The notes under the pieces are model-generated. The model ran no database searches. It saw nothing but the letters and a program-made list of their open reading frames with translations, and was not told the DNA's origin. The translations under genes and the position numbers were made by a program. Positions 1-8,117 of a stretch of 64,000 bases of DNA are shown one piece after another (position 1 is the stretch's first letter; each line of letters opens with the position of its first letter). The DNA is from Pseudomonas sp. CAN1 (GTDB lineage: Bacteria > Pseudomonadota > Gammaproteobacteria > Pseudomonadales > Pseudomonadaceae): positions 293,485-357,484 of the forward strand of contig NZ_JASMRU010000001.1 of NCBI RefSeq assembly GCF_030462585.1, written 5' to 3'.

Positions 1-1
1 C

Positions 2-322
2 AAGGACGAATACGCCAAGGCCGACATCCCGATGCTGCCGGTGACCCATGGCGAGCACTACACCAAGCTGCACATCCTGCTTTACACCCTGGTGCTGTTC
101 GCCGTGACGCTGATGCCCTTCGCCATCCACATGGCCGGGCTGGTCTACCTGTTCGCCGCGCTGGCGCTGGGCGCGCGCTTCCTCGACTGGGCCTGGGCGC
201 TCTACTGCGGCAGCCGACCCCATGCGGCGATCAAGACCTTCAAGTACTCTATCGCCTACCTGTTCCTGCTGTTCATCGCGCTGCTGGTGGACCACTATCT
301 GCCACTGCACCTGAACTACTGA
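2..322 (+). CDS. cyoE: Protoheme IX farnesyltransferase (heme O synthase), 3' part
   Basis: This is the C-terminal 106 residues of a UbiA-family membrane prenyltransferase that adds a farnesyl group to heme b to make heme O for terminal oxidases. The frame is open from base 2, so the start lies outside the window. Visible are the soluble segment DIPMLPVTHGEHYTKLHIL followed by three hydrophobic spans and the ending HLNY, typical of the CyoE/CtaB C-terminus. The next gene is a SCO protein, the arrangement found next to cytochrome c oxidase genes in Pseudomonas (PA0113-PA0114 in PAO1), which supports the CtaB role. Confidence 0.9.
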   Translation, partial: KDEYAKADIPMLPVTHGEHYTKLHILLYTLVLFAVTLMPFAIHMAGLVYLFAALALGARFLDWAWALYCGSRPHAAIKTFKYSIAYLFLLFIALLVDHYLPLHLNY

Positions 323-350
323 GTGTTTGCCAACCGGCTCGCTCCCCCCT

Positions 351-374
351 GTAGGAGCGAGCTTGCTCGCGAAC
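351..374. repeat. REP element, single copy
   Basis: The sequence starts GTAGGAGCGAGCTTGCTCGC, the palindromic unit common in Pseudomonas intergenic DNA. It sits between the heme O synthase stop and the SCO start and recurs, singly or as inverted pairs, at about 44.2, 49.7, 54.4 and 62.2 kb. Confidence 0.85.
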
Positions 375-452
375 ATCACCGCTCCCCTGCCGGTCATGGG
401 CACGGTGCGAACAGCAGCCTCAAGCCCAGACGTCCCGACCCACGAGAACCCC

Positions 453-1088
453 ATGTCCCGAGTCAACAAGACCGTCTTCATCCTCGTCGCCATCGTCGCC
501 CTGATCCTCGGCCTCACCGTCCAGAAGGTGCTCAACCAGCGCCACCAGCTCGATCCGACCGTGCTGCTCGACGCCGGCATCGTGATCCTGCCGCAGACCC
601 GCAGCGTCCCCGACCTCACCTTCACCGACCAGGACGGCCAGCCGTTCCAGACCGCCAGCCTGAAGGACAAGTGGTCCCTGCTGTTCTTCGGCTACACCTT
701 CTGCCCGGACGTCTGCCCCACCACCCTGGCGCAACTGCGCGAGCTGCAGACCAAGCTGCCGCCGGAAGTGGCGAAGAACCTGCAGGTGGTGTTCGTCAGC
801 GTCGACCCGCACCGCGATACCGCGCCGCGCATCAAGGAATACCTCGGCTTCTTCAATGCCGGCTTCAAGGGCATCACCGGCTCGGAAGAGAATGTGCAGA
901 AGCTGGCCAACGCCATGAGCATCCCCTACATCCCGGCGGACACCAGCAAGCCCAACTACACCGTCGACCACAGCGGCAACCTGGTCATCATCGGCCCGGA
1001 CAACACCCAGCACGGCTTCATCCGCGCCCCGCTGCACAACGACAAGCTGGTCGCCCAGTTGCCCGGCGTGGTCGGCGCGAACAACTGA
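453..1088 (+). CDS. SCO1/SenC family copper chaperone for cytochrome c oxidase
   Basis: A 211-residue thioredoxin-fold protein with an N-terminal membrane anchor (about residues 7-25), so the rest faces the periplasm. The copper motif CPDVC has Cys84 and Cys88, and the conserved distal histidine is His173 in the VDHSG segment. SCO proteins deliver copper to the CuA site of cytochrome c oxidase. The reading frame is open further upstream to 327, but that stretch crosses a REP element and lacks homology, so the ATG at 453 directly before the membrane anchor was chosen. It lies downstream of the farnesyltransferase gene and is followed by a strong terminator. Confidence 0.92.
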   Translation: MSRVNKTVFILVAIVALILGLTVQKVLNQRHQLDPTVLLDAGIVILPQTRSVPDLTFTDQDGQPFQTASLKDKWSLLFFGYTFCPDVCPTTLAQLRELQTKLPPEVAKNLQVVFVSVDPHRDTAPRIKEYLGFFNAGFKGITGSEENVQKLANAMSIPYIPADTSKPNYTVDHSGNLVIIGPDNTQHGFIRAPLHNDKLVAQLPGVVGANN

Positions 1089-1116
1089 TCCCCCGCGACA
1101 CCCTGTCTCACCCCCA

Positions 1117-1150
1117 GCGGCCACCCGATAGAGGTGGCCGTTGTTTTTTC
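1117..1150 (+). terminator. Rho-independent terminator after the SCO gene
   Basis: Stem CGGCCACC / GGTGGCCG with a 6-base loop, followed by TTGTTTTTT. It ends the cyoE-SCO transcript. Confidence 0.9.
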
Positions 1151-1705
1151 TGCGCCATTCGTCACGCCAGCGGACAAATCCCGACTTTCTGCTAAACCTC
1201 ATTGCAAGGCTCTGGCGCGTTGTAACACGCGGCCCTGAGGCGTCCTGTCGCTTTTCCTGACCCCGTAGTCAATGTAAAAAATCTGCTACAGAAAATCAGG
1301 CATCAGGAATGACTCATACTCCATATTAGAAACATTAATTAACACCTATGCCTGAGCCTGTTGCAGGATTACCGGGCCTTTCGGTGGGCATGGGGAGCCT
1401 CTGATGGGTGGTCATTCACGGCGAGGATGACATTTCCGTCCGGTCACAATAGGCAATTAGGCTAAACGCCAGGGCCCACGCGGCCTCGGTGGCGACCGGA
1501 AAACTGCGGGTCCAAACGTGACTTGTAGTTATCGCTTCGTACCACTCCAGAACTTCTTGATGCCCTCCAGGTTCGATTGCACAATGCCGCGGCCACCGGG
1601 TCACAGCCCGGTCACACAACAAGAATTAGACCGTTGCCAGTTCGATAACCCGGGTCGCCGACGTAGTAGCCCGGACAATCCCAGGATCACGCAGGAGATT
1701 TGCGA
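1151..1705. other. Intergenic region before the transhydrogenase operon
   Basis: About 550 bases without a supported gene. The part from 1250 to 1345 is clearly richer in A and T than its surroundings and probably contains promoter or UTR sequence. Short open frames here lack ribosome sites and family features. No other element was recognised. Confidence 0.5.
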
Positions 1706-2824
1706 GTGCAGATCGGTGTACCCCTCGAGACCCAAGCCGGTGAGACGCGGGTCGCAGCAACGCCGGAGACGGTCAAGAAACTGATCGGGCAGGGCCATCA
1801 GGTCGTCATTCAGAGCGGTGCGGGCGTCAGCGCCAGCCAGCCGGATGCCGCCTATGAAGCCGTTGGCGCGAAAATCGGCAGCGCTGCCGATGCCTACGGT
1901 TCGGAGCTTGTGCTGAAAGTCATCGCACCCAGCGATAGCGAGTTGGCGCAGATGAAGCCGGGCACCGTACTGATCGGCATGCTCAACCCGTTCAACAACG
2001 AGAACATCGCCCGCATGGCCGAACGCGGCGTCACCGCTTTCGCCCTCGAGGCCGCGCCGCGTACTTCCCGCGCGCAGAGCCTGGACGTGCTCTCCTCCCA
2101 GGCCAACATCGCCGGCTACAAGGCTGTGTTGCTCGCTGCCCACCACTATCCGCGCTTCATGCCGATGCTGATGACCGCCGCCGGGACCGTTAAGGCCGCC
2201 CGCGTGCTGATCCTCGGCGCTGGCGTTGCCGGCCTGCAGGCCATCGCCACGGCCAAGCGCCTGGGTGCGGTGATCGAGGCATCGGACGTACGCCCGGCGG
2301 TGAAAGAGCAGATCGAGTCCCTCGGCGCCAAGTTCGTCGACGTGCCCTACGAGACCGACGAAGAGCGCGAGTGCGCCGAAGGCGTTGGCGGTTACGCCCG
2401 CCCGATGCCGGCCTCGTGGATGGAGCGCCAGGCGAAGGCCGTGCACGAGCGCGCCAAGCAGTCGGACATCGTCATCACCACCGCACTGATTCCGGGCCGC
2501 AAGGCGCCGACCCTGCTGCATGAGGCGACCGTCGCCGAAATGAAGCCGGGCTCGGTGGTCATCGACCTCGCGGCATCCCAGGGCGGCAACTGCCCGCTGA
2601 CCGAGGCCGACCAGGTCGTGGTCAAGCACGGCGTAACCATCGTCGGCCTGAGCAACCTGGCCGCGCTGGTGCCGGCGGATGCTTCCGCACTCTACGCACG
2701 CAACCTGCTCGACTTCCTCAAGCTCACCCTGACCGCCGAAGGCTTCACGGTGAACATGGAAGACGACATCGTCGCCGCGTGCCTGATGTGCCGTGATGGC
2801 CAGATCGTGCGCAAGAACGGCTGA
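1706..2824 (+). CDS. pntAA: NAD(P) transhydrogenase subunit alpha part 1
   Basis: The soluble NAD(H)-binding domain I (372 residues) of the proton-pumping transhydrogenase, which moves hydride between NADH and NADP+ using the proton gradient. It opens with QIGVPLETQAGETRVAATPE and has the nucleotide-binding loop GAGVAG at about residues 171-176. The split into three genes is typical of Pseudomonas. A TTG at 1700 would also open the frame, but the GGAG at 1693-1696 is only 3 bases from it and 9 bases from the GTG at 1706, and the family begins at this second point. First gene of pntAA-pntAB-pntB. Confidence 0.95.
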   Translation: MQIGVPLETQAGETRVAATPETVKKLIGQGHQVVIQSGAGVSASQPDAAYEAVGAKIGSAADAYGSELVLKVIAPSDSELAQMKPGTVLIGMLNPFNNENIARMAERGVTAFALEAAPRTSRAQSLDVLSSQANIAGYKAVLLAAHHYPRFMPMLMTAAGTVKAARVLILGAGVAGLQAIATAKRLGAVIEASDVRPAVKEQIESLGAKFVDVPYETDEERECAEGVGGYARPMPASWMERQAKAVHERAKQSDIVITTALIPGRKAPTLLHEATVAEMKPGSVVIDLAASQGGNCPLTEADQVVVKHGVTIVGLSNLAALVPADASALYARNLLDFLKLTLTAEGFTVNMEDDIVAACLMCRDGQIVRKNG

Positions 2825-2886
2825 AGCCCTTCTTATATAAGAACGCGCCGGACCCCGCGTCCGGCCCTGAAGACCGGTGAGAAACT

Positions 2887-3201
2887 ATGGAAGACATGCT
2901 GATCTCCCACGGCATCTACAACCTGATCATCTTCGTGCTGGCGATCTACGTCGGCTACCACGTGGTCTGGAACGTCACCCCTGCCCTGCACACCCCGCTG
3001 ATGGCAGTGACCAACGCCATCTCGGCCATCGTGATCGTCGGCGCCATGCTGGCCGCCGCCCTGACCGTCACCCCGCTGGGCAAGGCCATGGGCACCCTGG
3101 CCGTGGCCCTGGCTGCAGTGAATGTGTTCGGTGGCTTCCTGGTCACCCGCCGCATGCTGGAAATGTTCAAGAAGAAAGCGCCGAAGGCGGAGAAGCACTG
3201 A
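2887..3201 (+). CDS. pntAB: NAD(P) transhydrogenase subunit alpha part 2
   Basis: A 104-residue membrane protein with three to four hydrophobic spans that forms the first part of the transmembrane domain II of the transhydrogenase. It corresponds to the C-terminal part of E. coli PntA, encoded separately here. It lies 62 bases after pntAA and 1 base before pntB, so the three genes form one operon. Confidence 0.95.
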   Translation: MEDMLISHGIYNLIIFVLAIYVGYHVVWNVTPALHTPLMAVTNAISAIVIVGAMLAAALTVTPLGKAMGTLAVALAAVNVFGGFLVTRRMLEMFKKKAPKAEKH

Positions 3202-3202
3202 C

Positions 3203-4639
3203 ATGAGCATGAACCTCGTCACCCTCCTCTACCTCATCGCCTCGGTCTGCTTCATCCAGGCGCTGAAAGGCCTGTCGCACCCGACCACGTCGCGCCGCGG
3301 CAACCTGTTCGGCATGATCGGCATGGCCATCGCCGCGCTGACCACCGTGGCCCTGGTGTTCAAGATCAGCAGCGAGATCGCCACCACCGGCATCGTCTAC
3401 GTGATCATCGGCCTGCTGGTCGGCGGCACCGCCGGCTCGATCATGGCCAAGCGCGTCGAGATGACCAAGATGCCGGAACTGGTCGCCTTCATGCACAGCA
3501 TGATCGGCCTGGCCGCCGTGTTCATCGCCATCGCCGCCGTGGTCGAGCCGCAATCGCTGGGCATCGTGCAGAACCTGGGCGATACCATTCCGACCGGTAA
3601 CCGCCTGGAGCTGTTCCTCGGCGCAGCCATCGGCGCTATCACCTTCTCCGGTTCGGTGATCGCCTTCGGCAAGCTGTCGGGCAAGTACAAGTTCCGCCTG
3701 TTCCAGGGCGCCCCGGTGCAGTTCACTGGCCAGCACATGCTCAACCTGGTGCTGGGCCTGACCACCCTGGGCCTGGGCCTGCTGTTCATGTTCACCGGTA
3801 ACCTGACCGCCTTCGTGGTGATGCTGGCCCTGGCCTTCATCCTCGGCGTGCTGATCATCATCCCGATCGGCGGCGCGGACATGCCAGTAGTCGTGTCGAT
3901 GCTGAACTCCTACTCCGGCTGGGCCGCGGCAGGTATCGGCTTCTCGCTGAACAACTCGATGCTGATCATCGCCGGCTCGCTGGTGGGCTCCTCGGGCGCG
4001 ATCCTCTCCTACATCATGTGCAAGGCGATGAACCGCTCGTTCTTCAACGTCATCCTCGGTGGCTTCGGCGCCGAAGCGGACGCTGGCGGCCCGGCTGGTG
4101 CGAAAGAGGCCCGCCCGGTGAAATCCGGTTCGGCCGACGACGCTTCCTTCCTGCTGACCAACGCCGACAGCGTGATCATCGTTCCCGGCTACGGCCTGGC
4201 GGTGGCCCGTGCCCAGCACGCGCTGATGGAACTGGCCGAGAAGCTGACCCATCGCGGAGTCAACGTGAAGTTCGCCATCCACCCGGTTGCCGGCCGCATG
4301 CCGGGCCACATGAACGTCCTGCTGGCCGAGGCCGAAGTGCCTTACGAGCAGGTGTTCGAGATGGAAGACATCAACTCCGAGTTCGGCCAGACCGACGTGG
4401 TGCTGGTACTGGGCGCCAACGACGTGGTGAACCCGGCCGCGAAGAACGATCCGAAGTCGCCGATCGCCGGCATGCCGATCCTCGAGGCTTACAAAGCCAA
4501 GACCGTGATCGTCAACAAGCGCTCGATGGCCAGCGGCTACGCCGGCCTGGACAACGAACTGTTCTACCTGGACAAGACCATGATGGTCTTCGGCGACGCC
4601 AAGAAAGTCATCGAAGACATGGTCAAGGCCGTCGAATAA
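3203..4639 (+). CDS. pntB: NAD(P) transhydrogenase subunit beta
   Basis: A 478-residue protein. The N-terminal 280 or so residues form multiple membrane helices of domain II, and the C-terminus is the NADP(H)-binding domain III, shown by GYGLAVARAQHALMEL, VLGANDVVNP and NKRSMASGYAG. The frame is open further upstream to 3122, but that lies inside pntAB; the ATG at 3203, one base after the pntAB stop, gives the family N-terminus MNLVTLLYLIASVCFI. A terminator follows. Confidence 0.96.
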   Translation: MSMNLVTLLYLIASVCFIQALKGLSHPTTSRRGNLFGMIGMAIAALTTVALVFKISSEIATTGIVYVIIGLLVGGTAGSIMAKRVEMTKMPELVAFMHSMIGLAAVFIAIAAVVEPQSLGIVQNLGDTIPTGNRLELFLGAAIGAITFSGSVIAFGKLSGKYKFRLFQGAPVQFTGQHMLNLVLGLTTLGLGLLFMFTGNLTAFVVMLALAFILGVLIIIPIGGADMPVVVSMLNSYSGWAAAGIGFSLNNSMLIIAGSLVGSSGAILSYIMCKAMNRSFFNVILGGFGAEADAGGPAGAKEARPVKSGSADDASFLLTNADSVIIVPGYGLAVARAQHALMELAEKLTHRGVNVKFAIHPVAGRMPGHMNVLLAEAEVPYEQVFEMEDINSEFGQTDVVLVLGANDVVNPAAKNDPKSPIAGMPILEAYKAKTVIVNKRSMASGYAGLDNELFYLDKTMMVFGDAKKVIEDMVKAVE

Positions 4640-4656
4640 GACGACCGTCGATCCAC

Positions 4657-4690
4657 AAGACACCGGCCTCGCGCCGGTGTCTTGCTTTCC
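4657..4690 (+). terminator. Terminator after pntB
   Basis: Hairpin AAGACACCGGC-CTCGC-GCCGGTGTCTT followed by a short pyrimidine-rich tail (GCTTTCC). The stem is strong; the T-tract is weak. Confidence 0.75.
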
Positions 4691-4737
4691 GGCAATGGGA
4701 AAAGTGCTGGACATTGGTAGTAAGAAGGCCCCGGCCG

Positions 4738-4776
4738 GGCGATTTTTCGACCTTGGTATAAGAGCCAAAAATCGCC
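4738..4776. promoter_or_regulatory. 10-bp perfect inverted repeat before the CoA-transferase
   Basis: GGCGATTTTT (4738-4747) and its exact complement AAAAATCGCC (4767-4776) flank 19 bases, 50 bases before the start codon of the next gene. It could be an operator or an mRNA leader hairpin; the regulator is unknown. Confidence 0.5.
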
Positions 4777-4825
4777 GAGTCCCTAGACTGGCCGCCTTGC
4801 ACTTCCTACTGCCCGAGGTTTTCCC

Positions 4826-6322
4826 ATGTTCCGTGATCGCGTGCGTATGTCCTCCCTGTTGGACAAGGTGATGACTGCCGACCAGGCCGCGGCCCTTATC
4901 AAGGACGGCATGACCGTCGGCATGAGCGGTTTCACCCGCGCCGGCGAAGCCAAAGCCGTACCCAAGGCCCTCGCCGAGCGCGCCAAGCAGGAGCCGCTGC
5001 GCATCAGCCTGATGACCGGCGCCAGCCTGGGCAACGACCTCGACAAGCAGCTCACCGAAGCCGGCGTGCTGGCCCGACGCATGCCCTTCCAGGTCGACAG
5101 CACCCTGCGCAAGGCGATCAACGCCGGCGAGGTGATGTTCATCGACCAGCACCTCTCCGAGACCGTCGAGCAACTGCGCAACCACCAGCTCAAGCTGCCG
5201 GACATCGCCGTCATCGAAGCCGTCGCCATCACCGAGGAAGGCCACATCGTGCCGACTACCTCGGTGGGCAACTCGGCCAGCTTCGCGATCTTCGCCAAGC
5301 AGGTGATCGTCGAGATCAACGTCGCGCACCACTCCAACCTGGAAGGCCTGCACGACATCTACATCCCGACCTACCGTCCGACCCGCACGCCGATCCCGCT
5401 GACCAAGGTCGACGACCGCATCGGCAGCACCGCCATCCCGATCCCGGCGGAAAAGATCGTCGCCATCGTCGTCAACGACCAGGCGGACTCGCCGTCCACC
5501 GTGCTGCCGCCGGACGACGAGACCCAGGGCATCGCCAACCACCTGATCGACTTCTTCAAGCGTGAAGTGGACGCCGGCCGCATGAGCAACAGCCTCGGCC
5601 CGCTGCAGGCCGGCATCGGCAGCATCGCCAACGCGGTGATGTGCGGCCTGATCGAGTCGCCCTTCGAGAACCTGACCATGTACTCCGAAGTGCTGCAGGA
5701 CTCGACCTTCGACCTGATCGACGCCGGCAAGCTGCGCTTCGCCTCGGGCAGCTCCATTACCCTGTCGGCACGCCGCAACTCCGATGTGTTCGGCAACCTG
5801 GAGCGCTACAAGGACAAGCTGGTACTGCGCCCGCAGGAGATCTCCAACCACCCCGAAGTGGTCCGTCGCTTAGGGATAATCGGTATCAACACCGCGCTGG
5901 AATTCGACATCTACGGCAACGTGAACTCCACCCACGTGGGCGGCACCAGGATGATGAATGGCATCGGCGGCTCGGGTGACTTCGCCCGCAACGCGCACCT
6001 GGCCATCTTCGTCACCAAGTCCATCGCCAAGGGCGGCAACATCTCCAGCGTGGTGCCGATGGTCAGCCACGTCGACCACACCGAGCACGACGTGGACATC
6101 CTCGTCACCGAAGTCGGCCTGGCCGACCTGCGTGGCCTGGCGCCGCGCGAGCGCGCCCGGGCGATCATCGACAACTGTGTGCACCCGTCCTACCGCGACG
6201 CCCTGAACAGTTACTTCGATGCCGCCTGCGAGCGCGGCGGGCATACCCCGCACATACTGCGCGAGGCCCTGGAGTGGCATATCAATCTGGAAGAACGCGG
6301 CCACATGCTGGCGGCGAGCTGA
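4826..6322 (+). CDS. Acetyl-CoA hydrolase/transferase, succinyl-CoA:acetate CoA-transferase type
   Basis: A 498-residue class I CoA-transferase that exchanges CoA between succinyl-CoA and acetate, or hydrolyses acetyl-CoA. The N-terminal half carries MTVGMSGFTRAGEAKAVP, then GSIANAV at about 265-271. The likely catalytic glutamate is Glu288 in MYSEVLQDSTFDL, matching the active-site Glu of AarC and Cat1. It resembles PA5445, which in PAO1 lies next to the A-band cluster just as it does here. It has its own terminator and a possible operator upstream. Confidence 0.92.
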   Translation: MFRDRVRMSSLLDKVMTADQAAALIKDGMTVGMSGFTRAGEAKAVPKALAERAKQEPLRISLMTGASLGNDLDKQLTEAGVLARRMPFQVDSTLRKAINAGEVMFIDQHLSETVEQLRNHQLKLPDIAVIEAVAITEEGHIVPTTSVGNSASFAIFAKQVIVEINVAHHSNLEGLHDIYIPTYRPTRTPIPLTKVDDRIGSTAIPIPAEKIVAIVVNDQADSPSTVLPPDDETQGIANHLIDFFKREVDAGRMSNSLGPLQAGIGSIANAVMCGLIESPFENLTMYSEVLQDSTFDLIDAGKLRFASGSSITLSARRNSDVFGNLERYKDKLVLRPQEISNHPEVVRRLGIIGINTALEFDIYGNVNSTHVGGTRMMNGIGGSGDFARNAHLAIFVTKSIAKGGNISSVVPMVSHVDHTEHDVDILVTEVGLADLRGLAPRERARAIIDNCVHPSYRDALNSYFDAACERGGHTPHILREALEWHINLEERGHMLAAS

Positions 6323-6334
6323 TTCCAGACGCTT

Positions 6335-6371
6335 TGCGGGTCATTCAGCAATGAATGGCCCGCAAGGGTTT
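6335..6371 (+). terminator. Terminator after the CoA-transferase
   Basis: Stem TTGCGGGTCATTC / GAATGGCCCGCAA (one mismatch) with a small loop, followed by GGGTTT. Probable rho-independent terminator. Confidence 0.65.
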
Positions 6372-6517
6372 ACAGCCGGAAAAAAACCACGTAAAAACAC
6401 TCCTGAACAGATTTTTATCCCGCACCAACTGTTCAGCTTCCCCCGCCGCCACCCTGGCCGGCACCTGCAAAAAGCCTCATACGCCCACCAATTGCGCACC
6501 AGAATGGAGCGCAACGG

Positions 6518-6593
6518 TACAGTTCGCCCCGAAAAAGACCATTACAGTTCAAAATTACAATCGGCTGACCAGCCACAATACAGTTGAACTGTA
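6518..6593. promoter_or_regulatory. Cluster of TACAGTT boxes, including a perfect 15-bp palindrome
   Basis: TACAGTT occurs at 6518-6524 and 6543-6549, and TACAGTTGAACTGTA, a perfect palindrome around a central G, at 6579-6593. Another AACTGTA lies downstream of the gene at 6928-6934. The setting, upstream of a DUF1127 gene, suggests operators for a transcription factor, perhaps MocR-type, but no such regulator is encoded nearby. Confidence 0.55.
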
Positions 6594-6602
6594 CCTGTCA
6601 TC

Positions 6603-6620
6603 TCTGACTGAAAAGTCAGA
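6603..6620 (+). promoter_or_regulatory. Leader stem-loop with GAAA tetraloop upstream of DUF1127 gene
   Basis: TCTGACT-GAAA-AGTCAGA is a perfect 7-bp stem with a GNRA loop, ending 60 bases before the start at 6681. An analogous hairpin precedes the paralogue at 31497 at nearly the same distance. Role unknown. Confidence 0.5.
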
Positions 6621-6680
6621 TCATATGCTCAATCCATTCAGCAACTTGACTACTCGCCACAAGCGAGAAGGATGACCACC

Positions 6681-6887
6681 ATGGAACGTACCCTCGGTTC
6701 CGCAGCCCTCAGCACCACCCGTAGCACCTCCAGCGCCCATCGTGGCCTCGTCGGCACCGTTCGCCTGTGGCAGCGCCGCATGGAAAGCCGCCGTCAGCTG
6801 GCCCGCCTGGACTCCCGCCTGCTGGCCGACGCCGGTATCAGCGAAGCCCAGCGTTACGCCGAACTGAACAAGCCGTTCTGGCGCTGA
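6681..6887 (+). CDS. DUF1127 domain small protein
   Basis: A 68-residue basic protein ending in the DUF1127 (YjiS-like) signature: RRQLARLDSRLLADAGIS, then NKPFWR. The upstream ATG at 6672 is possible, but AAGG at 6668-6671 is well spaced from 6681, and the paralogue at 31497 also starts MERTL. Proteins of this family are short and arginine-rich; one in Rhodobacter (CcaF1) binds RNA. Its role here is unknown. It stands alone between the CoA-transferase and wbpZ. Confidence 0.85.
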   Translation: MERTLGSAALSTTRSTSSAHRGLVGTVRLWQRRMESRRQLARLDSRLLADAGISEAQRYAELNKPFWR

Positions 6888-6959
6888 TTCAACAGTACAA
6901 CTGAGCCACTTATTCCAGGCTCGCCGTAACTGTACTGGTAAGTTCGTTGCCCCGGTCGC

Positions 6960-8117
6960 TCAGCCAGAGCGACCCTCGGGCAACAGCCCTTCCCGCTCCG
7001 CCTTCTCGTCCAGCAGATTGCGATACAGATCTGCCCAGACGCGCCCCATCGCCTCAGCCGTGAACAGCTCCTGATAACGAGCTTCCGCCTGCCGGCCCAT
7101 TTCTGCCGCTGCCTCGGGATTGTCCCAACACCACTGCATCGCCTGACGGAACGCCAGGGGATCGCTCGGTGGCACCACCAGGCCGGTCAGCCCGTTGGCA
7201 TTGATGAAACTGGTACCGGTGCCGATCTCGCTGGAGATCATCGGCTTGCCGTACATTGCGCCTTCCAGCAGGGAAATACCGAATGCCTCGGAGCGCAGGT
7301 GCGACGGGAAGACAATCGCCCGTGACAGTTGCAGCAAGGCAACCTTGTCCTCTTCGCTGACCCGCCCAACGAAGCGCACGTGCGATTCGACGCCGAGCGC
7401 GGCGGCCTGGGCCTTCAGTTCCTGCTCCAGCGGTCCGGCGCCAACGATCACCACGGGGTACCCGGTGCCCTGCACGGCATCCAGCAGGATGTGCAAGCCC
7501 TTGTAGTAGCGCATCACACCGACGAACAGGAAGAACTGTTCCCCTACTTCGCGACGCCAGTGCTCGACGCGCTCAGGCGCGGGTTTCGGATAGGCCTGCT
7601 TGTCCAGGCCGTAGGGAATGACTTCGGCCTTGTGCTGATAGCGACGCAGCACTTCGCTGGAGCCCAGGTAGTTGGGGGATGCGACGACAATGCGGTCAGC
7701 GCTGCCAAGGAAGCGGTGCATCAGCGGCTGGTACAGCTTCAAGAGGAAGCGCTGACGGACGATATCCGAGTGGTAGGTCACCACGGTGGGCTTATCGATA
7801 CCCGAGAGCAGGTGCACCACATCCATGAACGGCCAGGGGAAGTGGAAGTTGATGATGTCGGCGTCGGCCGCGAGCTTGCGGAACTGCGCCAGCACGCTGT
7901 ACGAGAATCCGGTGGAGGCCAGTTGTATGTCCAGGCGCGCTCGATGGACCTGGTGCCCGTCGACCATCACCATCGCCGGTTCCGGATCCGCGCTCAGGGT
8001 AAGCACCTGATGCTCGATACCGTGGTGCCGTCCGGTGCGGCAGAGCTGGTTGATCACCTGCTCGATGCCACCCACCGAGTCCGGCAGATAAGTCTTGAAG
8101 AAGTGCAATACGCGCAT
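6960..8117 (-). CDS. wbpZ: Glycosyltransferase family 4, WbpZ
   Basis: A 385-residue retaining GT-B glycosyltransferase. The N-terminus has the acceptor-side glycine loop (DSVGGIEQVI), and the C-terminal donor domain has FVGVMRYYKGLHILLDA and the EX7E element EAFGISLLE. In the P. aeruginosa common antigen pathway WbpZ adds the first D-rhamnose to the lipid-linked GlcNAc primer on the cytoplasmic side. Position as last gene of the rmd-to-wbpZ operon matches PAO1 (PA5447). Its ATG follows directly on the wbpY stop. Confidence 0.9.
   Translation of the reverse strand: MRVLHFFKTYLPDSVGGIEQVINQLCRTGRHHGIEHQVLTLSADPEPAMVMVDGHQVHRARLDIQLASTGFSYSVLAQFRKLAADADIINFHFPWPFMDVVHLLSGIDKPTVVTYHSDIVRQRFLLKLYQPLMHRFLGSADRIVVASPNYLGSSEVLRRYQHKAEVIPYGLDKQAYPKPAPERVEHWRREVGEQFFLFVGVMRYYKGLHILLDAVQGTGYPVVIVGAGPLEQELKAQAAALGVESHVRFVGRVSEEDKVALLQLSRAIVFPSHLRSEAFGISLLEGAMYGKPMISSEIGTGTSFINANGLTGLVVPPSDPLAFRQAMQWCWDNPEAAAEMGRQAEARYQELFTAEAMGRVWADLYRNLLDEKAEREGLLPEGRSG

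Noticed and set aside
1518-1784. 88-codon frame before pntAA
   Set aside because: Overlaps the start of pntAA out of frame and shows no family features.
3167-5851. 894-codon open frame on the minus strand
   Set aside because: Spans pntB, the terminator and the CoA-transferase in antisense; not a gene.
6355-6675. 106-codon frame before the DUF1127 gene
   Set aside because: No ribosome site, atypical composition, and it covers the operator palindrome and hairpin.
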